From Nilaparvata lugens (Eukaryota > Arthropoda > Insecta > Hemiptera > Delphacidae), in assembly GCF_014356525.2 (NCBI RefSeq), contig NC_052510.1, forward strand, positions 12,944,778 through 13,008,777: 64,000 bases of DNA, given 5' to 3'. The notes beneath the pieces were generated by a model. That model was not told the DNA's origin and made no database searches. It saw only the letters and a list, made by a program, of their open reading frames with translations. Shown one piece after another: positions 25,935 through 37,890 of this stretch. Each line of letters opens with the position of its first letter. Position 1 is the stretch's first letter. Position numbers and translations under genes: made by a program.

Positions 25935-27165
25935 ACTAGTCCAGGCAACGAATGCTCAAATAAAGGTAAGGAGGGAAAAGTTTGGAACACAATTTTCAAC
26001 TCCACAGCTTTTTCAAGTATAGTAAGAGGATTAACATATCAAAAGTCCTCACCCCTATCCCCTGTGCTAAATGGGTGAGGGTGATTTGAAAGTACCATTT
26101 TTTCATTTTTCGCATATATCTCGGAAACTATGCATCTTATGAATATTTGTATTCTGCGCAAAATTAAATTTTACAAAATTACCAACCAGTTTTGTCTTCT
26201 GCAGTTTTCCCATATCTCTCATAGTTTCTGAGATATCCGCTATTGAAGGAGAGACATTTTTTGAAAAAACGCTTCTGCCTCCAATTTTTTCATCTTTTCG
26301 GCCTTATAATTTTTGAACGATCGATGAAAAAGTAGAAAGAAAAATTGGTTTTTCGAAAATGCATCACTTTAGAACATAAATATCTCGAAAAGAATCAGAT
26401 TTATCGAAAACCTCTACCAAACAAAACTTTTAGGAAATCTATCAAGCTTCATTTTTATGTAGTTGATTATGTCAATGAAACACATTGTTTCCAAGATATA
26501 AACATATATGTAATAAGTGGAAAATGCAACTCTCAAACCACCCTCATCCCACATGATGTAGGGGTTGGGATTTTTGACATGCTCACCTCCAAACTAGTCT
26601 CAACAAAGCTGCATAGTCAAAAATTGTGTTCCTAACATTCCCTCCAAATTTCATTGTCAACTGATCTATTGTTACTGAACAGAAAATTTCACTCTCAACA
26701 CTAAAATTGCTGCAACAGTCGTAGGGAAATGCGTAAAATAATGAGAATATACATTAAATTGAAGATAAGTCGATGCTCTATCAGCTCATAATTAGCACGG
26801 ATTTTTTTCATCGATCGTTCAAAAATTATAAGGCCGAAAAGATGAAAAAATTGGAGGCAGAAGTGTTTTTTTTTTTCAAAAAATGTCTCACCTTCAAGAG
26901 CGGATATCTAAGAAACTATGAGAGATATGGGAAAAATGTAGGAGACAAAACTGGTTGGAAATTTTGTAAACTTTAATTTTGCACAGAATACAAATATTCA
27001 TAAGATGCATAGTTTCCGAGATATATGCGAAAAATGAAAAAAATGGTACTTTCAAACAACCCTTACCCCTTTAGCACAGGGGGTAGGGGTGAGGACTTTT
27101 GATATGTTAATCCTCTTACTATACTTGAAAGAGCTGTGGAGTTTAAAATTGTGTTCCAAACTGAT
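25935..27165. mobile_element. Long foldback element, about 1.2 kb
   Basis: Arms of roughly 350 bp (about 25980-26340 and 26790-27160) are inverted copies: CACCCCTATCCCCTGTGCTA against TAGCACAGGGGGTAGGGGTG; TATATCTCGGAAACTATGC against GCATAGTTTCCGAGATATA; CATCTTTTCGGCCTTATAA against its complement. The spacer holds unrelated AT-rich sequence. Frames at 26345 and 26773 are by-products. Confidence 0.75.
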
Positions 27166-28019
27166 TCCAAGCAAGATGTTTTAGTTTTTGAAGCTCATGG
27201 TGATTTTGATTATAGAAATTCATAGTATTATTATAGAAAAATCATAAATTTCCTCTATAACTATAAAAAAATAATATTCTATAATTATAGAAAAGTTAAA
27301 TTTCCTCTACAACTATAAGAAATTAAATCATATTACTTAGTACTTTGATAATATAAATTTAATACTAGTCTACAGGTAGGTCTACTCTGTATATTAGTTG
27401 AATACTTTTCTATTTTTTAATTACTCATACATTTGTGGAAAATATTTTATCAAAATTATATTGGAAGAGGAAACAGGCTAAACCTTTAATAATCCTCTTC
27501 CAAATTTAGATTGATATCAGTTATTATTATTATCGAGATTATGAATTCTATTATACTCAAGTTCAAGTTTTCACATTATCATAGTATGAAATGAAAACAC
27601 ACATATATTGTCAAATTCTACAGTTTGTTATTCCATTATGGAACAGTTCATTGACAGTGACTCAGTCGAATTTTTATCATAGTATCTTTGAAGAATCGAA
27701 CTGTTTATTTTTGCATCATATAAAACATGAAACGGTAGCCTACTTTGATACTACATTCAACAAACATGTGGATCAAGATAAACCTTTTTTGCTCCAATTT
27801 GTGTGCCAATATTAGTATAATTATCATGGTATGGATAAGTTTAGTAGAGTAGCGTACTGGATTATCTGGCGATTCTTTTAAAACTTGAACTAGAACTACT
27901 TTCTCCCGTGGCGGTGGCACAGATCCTATGCAAGCAATATAGAGTGATCCAGCAATACTTCTAATAATTAATACACGCGGGTACTATTGGGAGATTAAAA
28001 ATTAATGTGATTAAGAATT

Positions 28020-29170
28020 TCTCTTATTCCTTCCTATGATTTATTCATATCCTGCTTCTTTCTCTCTCTCTACGTTATCACGTTTTTCGCCTGTTACTAC
28101 TTCCATCTATGCTTCTTACCACTTGTGTTTCTTTTTATTATAATCTGCTCGAATGATAAACTTTGAGTGTATTTATGCTAGATTTCTAAACTAAATTTAT
28201 TTATCTTATTCCGCTTCTCTTCTCTTGTGGTGCGCGCTTCTCAACGTTTTCACTTTTTCTCATCATTTTCTATGTTTTCCATCCTTTTTCTATTTTCTCA
28301 ATTTTATCCTATTTATTATCTCCTCTCTTACTTTAAAAGAGAATTTCCCTCGTTCTCATTTCTCTTCAATCTTCGTCCTTTTTGTCACCTCTCTCTTCCA
28401 CTTGCTCACTTTTCTCTTCTATCCTTTTTCCCTATTCGTTCTATTATCCTTTCTCTCACTCTCTCTTGTTGAATTCTCTCATCTATCCTTCAATCTTCGT
28501 CCTTTTTGTCACCTCTCTCTTCCCCTTGCTCACTTTTCTCTTCTATCCTCTTTCCCTCTTCGTTCTATTATCTTTTCTCTCACTCTCTCTTGTTGAATTT
28601 TCTCTTCTATCCTTCAATCTTCGTCCTTTTTGTCACCTCTCTCTTCCCCTTGCTCACTTTTCTCTTCTATCCTCTCTCCCTCTTCGTTCTATTATCTTCT
28701 CTCTCACTCTCTCTTGTTGAATTTTCTCTTCTATCTCATCTCCCTCCTCGTACTTATTATATCGTCTCACTTCCACTTGTTCACATTTATCTTTCATCTC
28801 CTGTCCCTCTTCGTCCTTATTATCTCCTCTGTCATTCTACATTGTTCACATTCCTCTTCCATCTCCTCTCCCTCTTCGTCCTTATTATCCCCTCTCTCAT
28901 TTCCCTCATTCACTTTACTCTTCTATCCTTTCTCCTTCTTCGCCCTTCCTTTCTAAATTTCCCACCACCTTCTCTTACTTTTCTTCTCCTTCTACGTTTG
29001 CAGTCGTTTCATAGATTCTTATTATTCCATTCCTATATAGTCTTTTATAAAAGTTGATTTTCCAGTTTCCTGTCAATTATAGGAAAAAATTCCACTCTGT
29101 TTTCCATTCCTGCTTCCTAGTTATCTTCCCCTTCGCCTAAAATGCAATCGTTTATAGATGCTCATCATTC
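28020..29170. repeat. Polypyrimidine domain 3
   Basis: About 1.1 kb of T/C-rich sequence containing the 124-bp tandem repeat. The many overlapping Leu/Ser/Phe-rich frames are low complexity. Confidence 0.75.
28366..28737 (+). repeat. 124-bp tandem repeat, three units
   Basis: Units at 28366, 28490 and 28614 each start TTCAATCTTCGTCCTTTTTG and end in CTCTCTTGTTGAAT plus TATC. The third unit decays into further partial units. Confidence 0.9.
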
Positions 29171-29204
29171 CATATTAAGTATTCTATAAAGGTGAAATGA
29201 AAAC

Positions 29205-29290
29205 GATATTGTCAGTTCCACATAATTTATTTGAGCCAAACATAAGTTTCAATGCACTAAGGCATCATCTTCAGTCATCTTTTTTTCGCT
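29205..29290 (-). mobile_element. Possible Penelope-like terminal fragment
   Basis: Read on minus: GACTGAAGATGATGCCTTAG then TGCATTGAAACTTATG. CTGAAGA and GAAAC are separated by a short GATGCC/TGCATT hairpin (core 29247-29274). A different family from AGTAGCCC but the same core layout. Confidence 0.35.
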
Positions 29291-29367
29291 AGACTGAGGA
29301 AATTGAATAGGGGAAGGAAATTCTGGTTTATCTCTTCAGGTTTGGTAACATATATGATTCAAACCTT

Positions 29368-29545
29368 TATATTCTATAAAGGTTTATTCTTTCAATTACC
29401 AGTCAATTATAGGGAAAAATTTTCTCAATTTTGCATATTTGAAATTTTTCAACTTTATATTCTATAAAGGTTTATTTTTTCAATTACCTGTCAATTATAG
29501 GGAAAAATTTCTCTCAATTTTCCATATTTGAAATGTTTCAACATT
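29368..29545 (+). repeat. 87-bp tandem duplication
   Basis: TTATATTCTATAAAGGTTTA at 29368 and 29455, each followed by CAATTACCwGTCAATTATAG. Weaker relatives of the CTGTCAATTATAGG part are at 29070. Confidence 0.8.
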
Positions 29546-30227
29546 TCTCATTCAACTACCAATATACTCCTCCCCCTCACAATCTTCATCCCACCAAAAT
29601 ATGAACTAAACTCTAGTCTGAAACAAGTTTTGGGGAACAACAGTAGCAGCACATCTATAATAGCTGGTTTCATCCATCAGTAAGTGTCTGTAATAACGCA
29701 GCAGCTCTCAAGTCTATTGCCTCAGATCACTTCTCTATGAAATATTTCAACAGGTTTGTCTGAAACACGCCGTTTCTGAACAACTATCAGAGTTGATACT
29801 GGTAAGTGACTCTGAAAGACCTCTCAGCCAACATCACAACTGCATCAGCCAGCAGTCAGAGCGTAGAATTACTAAATTGAAAGCTGAGTTTTTTTACGAC
29901 TTTCGTCATCCTGATGATAGAGCTTCAGCGCGCTGTGATTCGCTTTTAATAATACTCTGCAATTGAGACCACTTTCTGTGATTATTGTTTTTTATGTATC
30001 CGCGAGAGTTGAAGAACTTGGAAAATGTCCTTACGTTAAGTTGATTCCTGGTCTGTTTTAAATTGCGGGTTGGTTTCGTGTGTAATGGTGTGTGGATTCA
30101 AAAAACTTTCCCTTAGTTTGACGTAATTATTTCGATTTTTTCTTGTCGTATACATGGATTCATCAATATTGACATGAGCTCTCGAATTACGTTATATTAT
30201 TCAAGTTTAGAATTCATTGTTACTTTA

Positions 30228-30350
30228 AGCCGTCGGTCCCGGCTGCCGGAAAGCAGTCGTTAGGTCATGTCAGAGGCCCTAAAATTAATCAGATGCGACC
30301 TGAAAACTCTGACACCAGACCTGAGCCAGCCAGGTCACTCGATATTATTA
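30228..30350 (+). mobile_element. Non-LTR retrotransposon 3' end
   Basis: AAGCCGTCGGTCCCGGCTGC, then GTCATGTCAGAGGCCCT, then CTCTGACACCAGACC and a TATTATTATTATT tail: a layout seen at insect LINE 3' ends. A second truncated piece is at 44400. Confidence 0.55.
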
Positions 30351-30971
30351 TTATTGTTATGTTATTCAATACAACTCATCCCCTCATAACCAGAGATTAA
30401 TGCTATCCTTCTTGATGTACCCGATCTTAAAAGTTTTGTATTTTATTGATTTTTCGAAATGTATTGTGTGTATCGCCTTTGGCATGATTTTGATTTTTTA
30501 TGGAATTTTGATTAGATTTTACTTATTTTGATTTTTTAGGGAATTTCAGATGTTTGGCTACTTCTAGAGACATAATTTTATTCACCTTTAGAATCAGTAA
30601 TTATATATTTTAAGAGTTATTAACTCTTTCATGGTGTTGGAAGATTTATCCAATTTTTTATTACGGATGATGCCTAAGTGATTTTTTTGCTTGTGAGTGA
30701 GTAATGGAGAGTGAATTTTGGGGTTTAAAATCTACTGATGAATTGTGAAAAGATGACAGTACCAAATTTCAGGTAGTTTACAGTACTTTTTAGGAGTTTT
30801 CAGGCTTTAGTATAGAATGAGCATGAAATTAAATACCACAATAATTACTATGAAAGTCATACCTATATTAATATTGATTTTAAATTATTTGTTTCTTCGG
30901 ATTCTATGCTGTATGTTGTTTTGATGATTTACAGTGGTAGTTGAAATTATAAAGTCGTAGATATATAGGTA

Positions 30972-31079
30972 GAAAAAAATAAAAATCTAAGTTCCCTTTT
31001 TTTAAATATTTTACTGTCGTAAGTAAACAATTTAAAAAAAGGGACTTCGATTTTAATTTCTTTGTATTTAAGAGTAGCC
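30972..31079. mobile_element. AGTAGCCC foldback family, locus 3 (short)
   Basis: AAAATCTAAGTTCCCTTTTT with its inverse AAAAAGGGACTTCGATTTT around a short centre; right end AGAGTAGCC. Confidence 0.55.
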
Positions 31080-31090
31080 ATAACAAAAAA

Positions 31091-31218
31091 TATAAATAAA
31101 ACATTAATCTCTGTAACTACCCTTTTAAATTATTTTATCACAACATGTTTCGGACATTGTGATAAAATAATTTAAAAGGGTACTGAGATTATTGTTTTAT
31201 TTATATTGAAAGTAGCCC
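31091..31218. mobile_element. AGTAGCCC foldback family, locus 4 (short)
   Basis: Almost perfect palindrome: CCCTTTTAAATTATTTTATC and its inverse, with CACAACATGTTTCGGACATT at the centre and GAAAGTAGCCC at the right end. Directly adjacent to locus 3. Confidence 0.65.
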
Positions 31219-33230
31219 TAAATAGAAAAGACAAAAAAGGGAATAAATAGGTAGATATTTTAAAATGTTAACTTTAGTTCACAAAAGTTTATTTGAAAGA
31301 ATTCTAAATCATGAATGGAAAATCAATATTCTCAACCAAATTTTAGCGCATTATAGACTCAAATTCGCAAGTTTATGAATAAATTGAAATTTATATAAAA
31401 TTATCGAAAATTGATACAGAAGAAAGAACGAAACAAATATAATAAAGAGAACACTGAAAAATTCAAGGCACAATAATAAAATATATTGAAAGCAGTGAAT
31501 CATACTTGTACGGATTGGCAATAGAGAATAATAATCAAGAACAATTTAGCCAAGAAAGCTTGGAATAGAAATAATCAAGGATCTCTAGATATTTCAATTT
31601 ATGAGAATGAAAGAGAAAGCAAGATGGAAAATTATCGGGAGATCCAGTTTCAATTTCCAATCACTGATGGAATTGTAACTGAAATTGTTGTAGAAACTGG
31701 TTGATTTCATTTGCTTAATACTGTTTGTTTTTTATTTAATAATAGCTCTACTTTTCAGAGAGCTTTTTAGAAGATGCAAGAAACCTAGCAAAAACAAGCT
31801 AGAGTTATTTACTTTGTGGTACTTTGAACCAACCTTTCAAGCTGAAAAAAGCTGATATACAGGTTGGAAAAGAGAGAAGTTTACAAAGTGACAAGTTTAG
31901 GAGATCAAAGATCATAGGTGATTTTTATGTAAATAATGATCCATACATTCATATTGTGTGCATTACTATGTTTCAAATGTTGGTATTTCATTGTGGTTTG
32001 AACAAGTTTTTCATACATTGAAGTTTGAATCAGACTTTCTTATTTGTATTCTAAAGACTAGCATTCACTAATAATTGGTTTGTTTAGAATTGATTAGAAG
32101 CGGATTGATGTATCATAGAATATAACCAGATAAAGAGAAAATGTCACCTTTTCAGAGATTCAGTTAACTTGTTTAACAAACGTTTTGATTCAAATGTGAT
32201 GTTGACTATATAAATTAATATTAAAGGGAGGAAGAATTCGAAATCAACCTAAATAATTAGATGTAATTAATCTAATTTTTACTTTTGAACTGGGAATTAT
32301 GAATATTGGAGTAATGCATGATTTCATCCATGATCGATTTTATATTGATATTTAATATTGATTTTTGTGTTACATTTTTTACTTTCTATTCCTTTCAATA
32401 ATTTCATAAAATATTGCGTTTTCAATTGTTTACTTGTATTAAGTGTTAAGAGAGCAATTATGGGATATTATCATTGTGCTCTCATATGTATCTCAAAATA
32501 TATAAATAAATTTTGAAGAGATTGATGATAACAGTATATTAAGGGGTTCAAGATAATTCAACAAAACGCTAATAATACAGTATCTGGATAAAACACAGAA
32601 AGAAAGGAAAATGCATCTATGTAAATGTCTGTTAGTAACAAAAAAGTTGTGATATTTCTATTGTCCATAGCTAATTTGATCTCTGGAAAGCCATACTAGA
32701 TTTTCTCTATTGTGGATCACTGTCTCCCTGGGAAATTACTTTACAGCTTTTAGTTACAATAGCCTTGACCTTTCATAATTTATTTTGCCCTCATCCACTT
32801 CATCTAATCAGTTCTATGTAGTTTATTCTTCATAATTATGATGTAGAGAAAACAATTTAAAAGTATTTGAAATCAGAGCCTACCTACTGTATATCTAACC
32901 ATTTATGTTATATTGTATTCTATACTTTTAATTTTCAAACTTTGTAAATATCATTGAAGATAAGTAGATTTGTTTTCATGTTTTCTAATGTATTTAAAAA
33001 CACACTCAATTCAGGAATTAGGTACTTCATTTTCTTGATTATTCACGAAATGAATCTTTCATAAGCTTTTGAAGCCCTTTTGAGCGAGATTTCATTCCAA
33101 TAAATCCCAAAGTTCCAAGAATTATCAGCTCCCCAGGGTATGAGAGGCACTGCAATATGCTTTGTAGAGAATGGATACTTTTCTAATGGATCATACCATT
33201 CCCATTAAAACAAACTGTATCACATCATCA

Positions 33231-33320
33231 AGTAATAAAAAATAAAAAATTCAAGTATTCTTTTTTAAAATTTTTACTAACAACATATTTCAACAATGTC
33301 GTTTTCAAGTGAGTAAATCA
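33231..33320. mobile_element. AGTAGCCC foldback family, degenerate fragment
   Basis: TAATAAAAAATAAAAAATTC then AAGTATTCTTTTTTAAA and AACAACATATTTCAACAATG resemble one arm of loci 1-4. No second arm was found. Confidence 0.3.
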
Positions 33321-33603
33321 CATTATCTTCAGTAGATGAACCTTCTTCCTATTATGTGAACAATTTCTATGCTCTAGGACTCTAGGATAAGTGTAGCTGA
33401 TAAGTATACTAGGAGTAGATTTTTCGAATTTGTGTAATGATTATAGTTTTTTAAAGAAAACAGGAGATCCTTTTTCAACGTTTACAGAACATTGTTGTGA
33501 TGGATACTGGTTTTTAAATCCATGGCGGTGCCCATAAAATTCACAGGCAATGTGGATCAGGACATACAGATAGCGACCTGCGGGCAGCGGTCAAAGTGGT
33601 CAT

Positions 33604-33772
33604 AAGCCAGTTACACACTCATCGATTTTTGGACGTACGATTTTTTGCCGTCCTTATGAATTCTATCAGATTAAACGGAACTTGACAAACATCATCTGTT
33701 TAATCTAATATAATTTGTAAGGACGGCAAAAAATCGTACGTCCAAAAATCTATGTAAGTGTAACTAGCCTTG
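33604..33772. mobile_element. Palindromic MITE, 169 bp
   Basis: Arms AGCCAGTTACACACTCATCG plus GATTTTTGGACGTACGATTT and the inverse AAATCGTACGTCCAAAAATC...GTGTAACTAGCCTT. Termini resemble the GGCTAGTTTCACAC ends of the 3801 element. Confidence 0.75.
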
Positions 33773-34386
33773 AGTCATCAGTATCAGAGCGATGTCCGAT
33801 TTCTATCGATATCCTCTTATGAACTTAGTGTTTGCTCTCTGTGTGTCCAGGCCCTAAACATTGAACATTTAACAGGATTATTAACAAAATTATTTTCAAC
33901 AGGAATATATATATGACTTATGGGCTCATTAAATACATTTCTCATTGCTTCCAGAATTTTTTAACAATGTGTATTTTATAGGATAGTTCTTTACAATCGT
34001 ATAGAAAAAATTAATTAAGTTTGTAAGACCTGCAAGACCTGGCAATTCATTGTCATTTGTGATAAAGAATGAATCAATAAAGATCGATCCTTTTTTCAAA
34101 GCTAATCCCAATTTTAAGAATGACCCTATCAGTCATGTTATCTAATATTTGGGAAATGAGGTACAATCAAAGCTAATCAAAGCTTTAAAGGGTATGTGAA
34201 GGCTATCCAGGGTCATAAATCCAGAAAAATTGGTTCAAAAATGAGTTGAAATCGTTTGTTTGGAAAACTATTTTGGGGGCTGCTTGAGGCAATCTAGTAC
34301 GGCTTTTCATTAATCTTAGTTAGTAGTTAATAAACGTATACTTTTCCCTTGAACAATCGACAATACGATGTGTCTGAGAAACTCAC

Positions 34387-34435
34387 CGATCAACAAAACC
34401 GTGGCTAAACCCAAAGTGGTCTGGCACAACCGCAT
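34387..34435 (-). CDS. Possible first coding exon of a secreted or membrane protein
   Basis: On the minus strand an ATG opens MRLCQTTLGLATVLLI, a short basic start followed by a hydrophobic stretch as in a signal peptide, and then a near-consensus donor G|gtgagt after 16 codons plus one base. Upstream (34436-34740) is a GC- and CpG-richer leader with TCAGT-like initiator motifs, unlike the AT-rich flanks. No further exon was recognised in the lower-numbered sequence, so the product is unknown. A longer overlapping minus frame (34405-34638) is in another phase and looks like leader sequence. This call rests on composition, the donor and the peptide character only. Confidence 0.33.
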
Positions 34436-34745
34436 CCTGGAGTTCTTCTTCTCTCTCCTTCTCTAGTCCTTTCTCCTTTTCCTACGCACCGTTCACCAAG
34501 CACACTACTCACACTTGCTTTCTCTGTCACGCGCGCACACCTGTTAGTCTCCTCTCTCCGTCTCACGCGCACACAACTTTCTGCACCGCAAAACACACTC
34601 GACAACAACGGTTCTTCTTTTAGCACCAGACTACACACAGTACGGACTTGACTACCTTCCAGTTCGGATGATGGCGACCTACTGACTAGTCAGTAGTCTT
34701 GCGCTCGTTGACTGACTGACTGACCTACGGCCTGCGGCCAGTCTG
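34436..34745 (-). promoter_or_regulatory. GC-rich candidate leader/promoter of the minus-strand exon
   Basis: A locally CpG-rich stretch containing (TCAG)n-like initiator repeats around 34700-34720 (read on minus) and palindromic GACTAGTC. It separates the candidate exon from a 2 kb polypyrimidine domain. No unambiguous TATA box on this strand. Confidence 0.3.
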
Positions 34746-36720
34746 TCACCCCCCCACCCTAAATAGTCCTTCTTTACTTTCTTCATTTTCTTCTCGGTTA
34801 CCTTCTTTTACTACTTTTCCTTCGCCTCTTTCTACGCGTCTTCATTCTCTGAAGAGGTCCTTCGTCTTTACTTTCTTCTCTGTTACCTTCTTTATCTACT
34901 TTCCTTTCACCTCTTTCTGCTTCTTCATTTTCTGAAGAGGTCCTTCTTTACTTTTATTTATTCTCGGTTACCTCCTTTTATACTATCTTTTCCTCCGCCT
35001 CTTTCTACGATTTTCTTACGAATTTTCTATTCGTCACAGCTTTTTCACCTTTTTTATCTCTATTTTTATTTTGCCTGATTTTATAGCTATTTTCTCAGCC
35101 AATTTTTTTTTGGCAACATCTACTTTTATCACAACTACTTCCACCAACAACCATTTTGCTGTTCATTCTCCTTTATCTCTATGGTCTTCCATTCTTACAT
35201 CTTTCTTCTTCTGTTTAGTCTACTTTTCTGATTCTTCTTGACTTTTTTTATCAATTATCTTCTCTCTTTTCCTCTTAAATCTCCTTTTTCATTCAACTTC
35301 ATGTTTCACTCTTTTTCTTCACAATCTGCTGCTCTTCGGTTTCATCCTAATCTCTTTCAATTCCTCCACCTTCTCTAAAATTCCCACATTTACATTTTTG
35401 TTCATTTTCAATCCATGATATTTTCCCTCCTTATTCTTTTCAATCTTTATTATTCTCCATTTTTCAAACCACCTCCTTTTTCTCATTATCAGAGCTTTCT
35501 CTTTCTCATTTTCCTGATCATTTACCCCTTCCTTCTCCTCCTTCATTTTCATCTCCTTTCATTCCTCTCATTTTTCCTCTCTCATAGCATTATTTCTATC
35601 TTCTTTTCCTCCATCTTCTCCTGTTTTGTTCCTCCATTCGATAAATTTTTCTCTTCGTCTCTTCGTAGCCACATTATCTAACTCATCCTCCTCTTTCATC
35701 AATGCATCAACTTGTAACTTTTTATCTTCCTGCTTTTTCACTGACACGCGTTTAACAGCTTTTTCCCTTCTAATCTATCCTTCCTTTTTTCACTTTTGTC
35801 AGTCATCCAACCTCTCAACTTCTCTTCCTCTTCTACGTTTTCTTATCATGTTTCTTCTCCTTCTATTCAATTCAAAAATTAATTTATTCCACACAACACA
35901 ATATTAATTATTACAAAACATTGTACCAGCTAAAAATACAAAATAAAGAAATACTAATGAACTAATCGAATACTTCCTTCTATTTCATTTCCATTTATCT
36001 TCCCCTCATTATCAAAAATCCTCTCCTGCTTCCATATTTAACAAACTTTGCTCATCAGCTTTTTCATCTTTCACTCTGCTTAATAATTCTCTCCTTTATT
36101 TCCTCATTTTTCTTTTTCTGGTCAAGTAGACGCCTCTCGTGAGAGGAAGGGAAGACCTCCCATGCTTCTTCTACTTTCTCCTTCATGATTTTTTTCTTTC
36201 TTATCTTGATTTCTTTCGACATCTCCACCATAACTCATCTTCCTCCCCAGGTTCATCGCATTCTTGTCTACCTTTTCTTCATCGTCTCCTTTCCCCTTTC
36301 TCCTCAAACTGGACAAGTTCAGTGAGGAGGAGACTCTACTCCTCTTTCTCTTCCCCTCCTCTTCTCATTAATTCATATTTTTCTCATCTTATTTCCCTTC
36401 TACATCTGCTCTATCATCTATTTTTTCTCTCTCCTTCATCTTCCTTTCTCCTATATCTTCCACTCTTCTACATTTTCCGTCCACCTCTTCTCGATCTCCT
36501 CATTAGTTGAGGAGAAAGGTCCTCAACTAAACATTTTATTTGGGGGGGGGGGGAAACACCCCCCTCCTCTTTTCCCACTTCTCCCCTGTTTCATTCATTC
36601 TCTCATCCATCACTCATCTTCCTCCTCAGCTTTATCATCCTCTCTCACCTGTCCTTCATCTTTCCCCGTGCCTTCCCCCCTCCTCCTTATCTGCACATGA
36701 TTGGTGAGAGGTGACTCCCC
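34745..36720. repeat. Polypyrimidine domain 4
   Basis: Nearly 2 kb of T/C-biased + strand upstream of the candidate minus exon. Includes near-repeats of CTGAAGAGGTCCTTC (34850, 34932) and a G12-AAACA-C6 hairpin at 36541. Frames in it have no domain signature. Confidence 0.7.
36541..36566. repeat. G12 tract with facing C6 tract
   Basis: Twelve consecutive G, then AAACA and six C: potential hairpin or G-quadruplex. Confidence 0.8.
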
Positions 36721-36731
36721 CTTCCAAATAG

Positions 36732-36739
36732 TATAAATA
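36732..36739 (+). promoter_or_regulatory. TATA-box-like TATAAATA
   Basis: TATAAATA sits at the right edge of the polypyrimidine domain with a GC-containing flank. About 80 bp downstream an ATG with five codons meets a strong donor (GAT|gtaagt), but that part belongs to a repeat also found near 21210 and 39050. A true promoter is therefore uncertain. Confidence 0.2.
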
Positions 36740-37039
36740 CACCACGACTCCTCTACCAGCTGTACAGAACTCTACCTATAGTGAGAGTCACTTTAAAGTG
36801 TCAGCATAGTTAGAATGAGAAGCATCGATGTAAGTCATAAGGAATTATTCTGTCATTGAAATGCTGATAGAAAAGTGAGATTCTCTTGGAAATTTTAGTA
36901 TTCCTTGTAAATAGCCTAATTTTGTTGCTTCAGTTGAACATGAACCTATTCAAACTACGCTGAAAGTTTAGAGTGAATTTCAATCTATAGCAGCATTATG
37001 CAGGAAGTATAAAAATCTCTAAGGAACACTTATTGAAAT

Positions 37040-37195
37040 GGGCTGCTTTTAAATTCATAAAACAAAATAAAACTTGTAGCACCCTTTGTAGCACCCCGTT
37101 CTAGAACCTGAAGATGGTGTAAACCGAAACTAGTTGTTCAACTATTTTAAGTTTTTTAATAAATAAAGAGTGCTACAAGTTTTATTTTGTTTTAT
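37040..37195. mobile_element. AGTAGCCC foldback family, locus with hammerhead-like core
   Basis: Left end GGGCTGCTTTTAAATTC is the inverted terminus. ACTTGTAGCACCCTTT pairs with AGAGTGCTACAAGT. The core CTGAAGATGGTGTAAACCGA AAC spans 37108-37129. Confidence 0.65.
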
Positions 37196-37219
37196 CTCTA
37201 AGGAAGTATATAGAAGCTA

Positions 37220-37760
37220 TAGTGAGGTCCACGTTATAATGGCAGTTTGATTAGCAATGGTACTGCTATCCTTGTCTATCATTCAACAAAGCGGATAACG
37301 CTATCTCTTTCTCGCTTTGCTCTGTTGCCAGATCGTCTTTAAACAATGTCGTCGTCGTCGTCGTCGTCTTGTTACAGGGGTAGGCATTAATACCTGTTCC
37401 GCCTTCAAACATTCTCGCACCTTTTTCTTGGTCTAAAAACAATGTAAAATTAATAATTAATTAACAAAATATTTCATCTCAATTATGAAAATTCATTATA
37501 AAATTATTGAAAACTATAATTTCTTGTTTAATAAAATATATTTGATTATTTCAAACGAGAATGAACAGTTAATATTACATCAATAAACCTGTATCAGCTA
37601 CCGTCTATAGAAGGCATTAACAAGACAGAGGATCGGCCACGTTCTTCTTCTATCTTTCTGTATCAGCTACCGTCTATAGGAGGCATTGACAAGAGAGAGG
37701 ATCGGCATCGTTGTTCTCCTACATTAATTCTCAACTGTTATTATAACGTGGACCTCACTA
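37220..37760. mobile_element. Tc1/mariner-like MITE, 541 bp
   Basis: Terminal inverted repeats TAGTGAGGTCCACGTTATAA and its complement at 37741-37760, flanked on both sides by TA, the Tc1/mariner target duplication. The interior contains a (GTC)7 run at 37348 and two related TATCAGCTACCGTCTATAG segments. No transposase frame. The same family recurs at 60273, 47823 and (solo end) 41441. Confidence 0.75.
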
Positions 37761-37764
37761 TAGG

Positions 37765-37890
37765 AAATGTCAGCATTCCTTGAAAATAGCTTAACTTTGT
37801 TGTTTCAGTTGAAAATCAACCTATTCAAACTACACTGACAGTTTTGAGTGAATCTCAATCTATAGCAGCATAATGCAGCAAGTACGGTAT
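37765..37890 (+). repeat. Direct repeat flanking two insertions (right copy)
   Basis: GTATTCCTTGTAAATAGC...TATTCAAACTAC.CTGA...TCAATCTATAGCAGCAT at 36897-37015 recurs here. The AGTAGCCC foldback and Tc1-like MITE lie between. Related CTGTCAGCATT blocks are at 21208, 23215 and 39048. Confidence 0.6.

Larger units (their letters stand above)
31220..34386. other. AT-rich non-coding stretch, possibly intron of the minus-strand gene
   Basis: No coding segment recognised. Holds the degenerate foldback (33231) and palindromic MITE (33604). If the exon at 34387 is real, this is the start of its first intron. Confidence 0.35.

Noticed and set aside
26345..26976. Frames inside the foldback element
   Set aside because: They coincide with the inverted arms and spacer; the paralogue at 45.8-47.0 kb does not keep them.
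28225..29057. Several overlapping frames of 81-183 codons
   Set aside because: They repeat with the 124-bp tandem unit and consist of Leu/Ser/Phe; not proteins.
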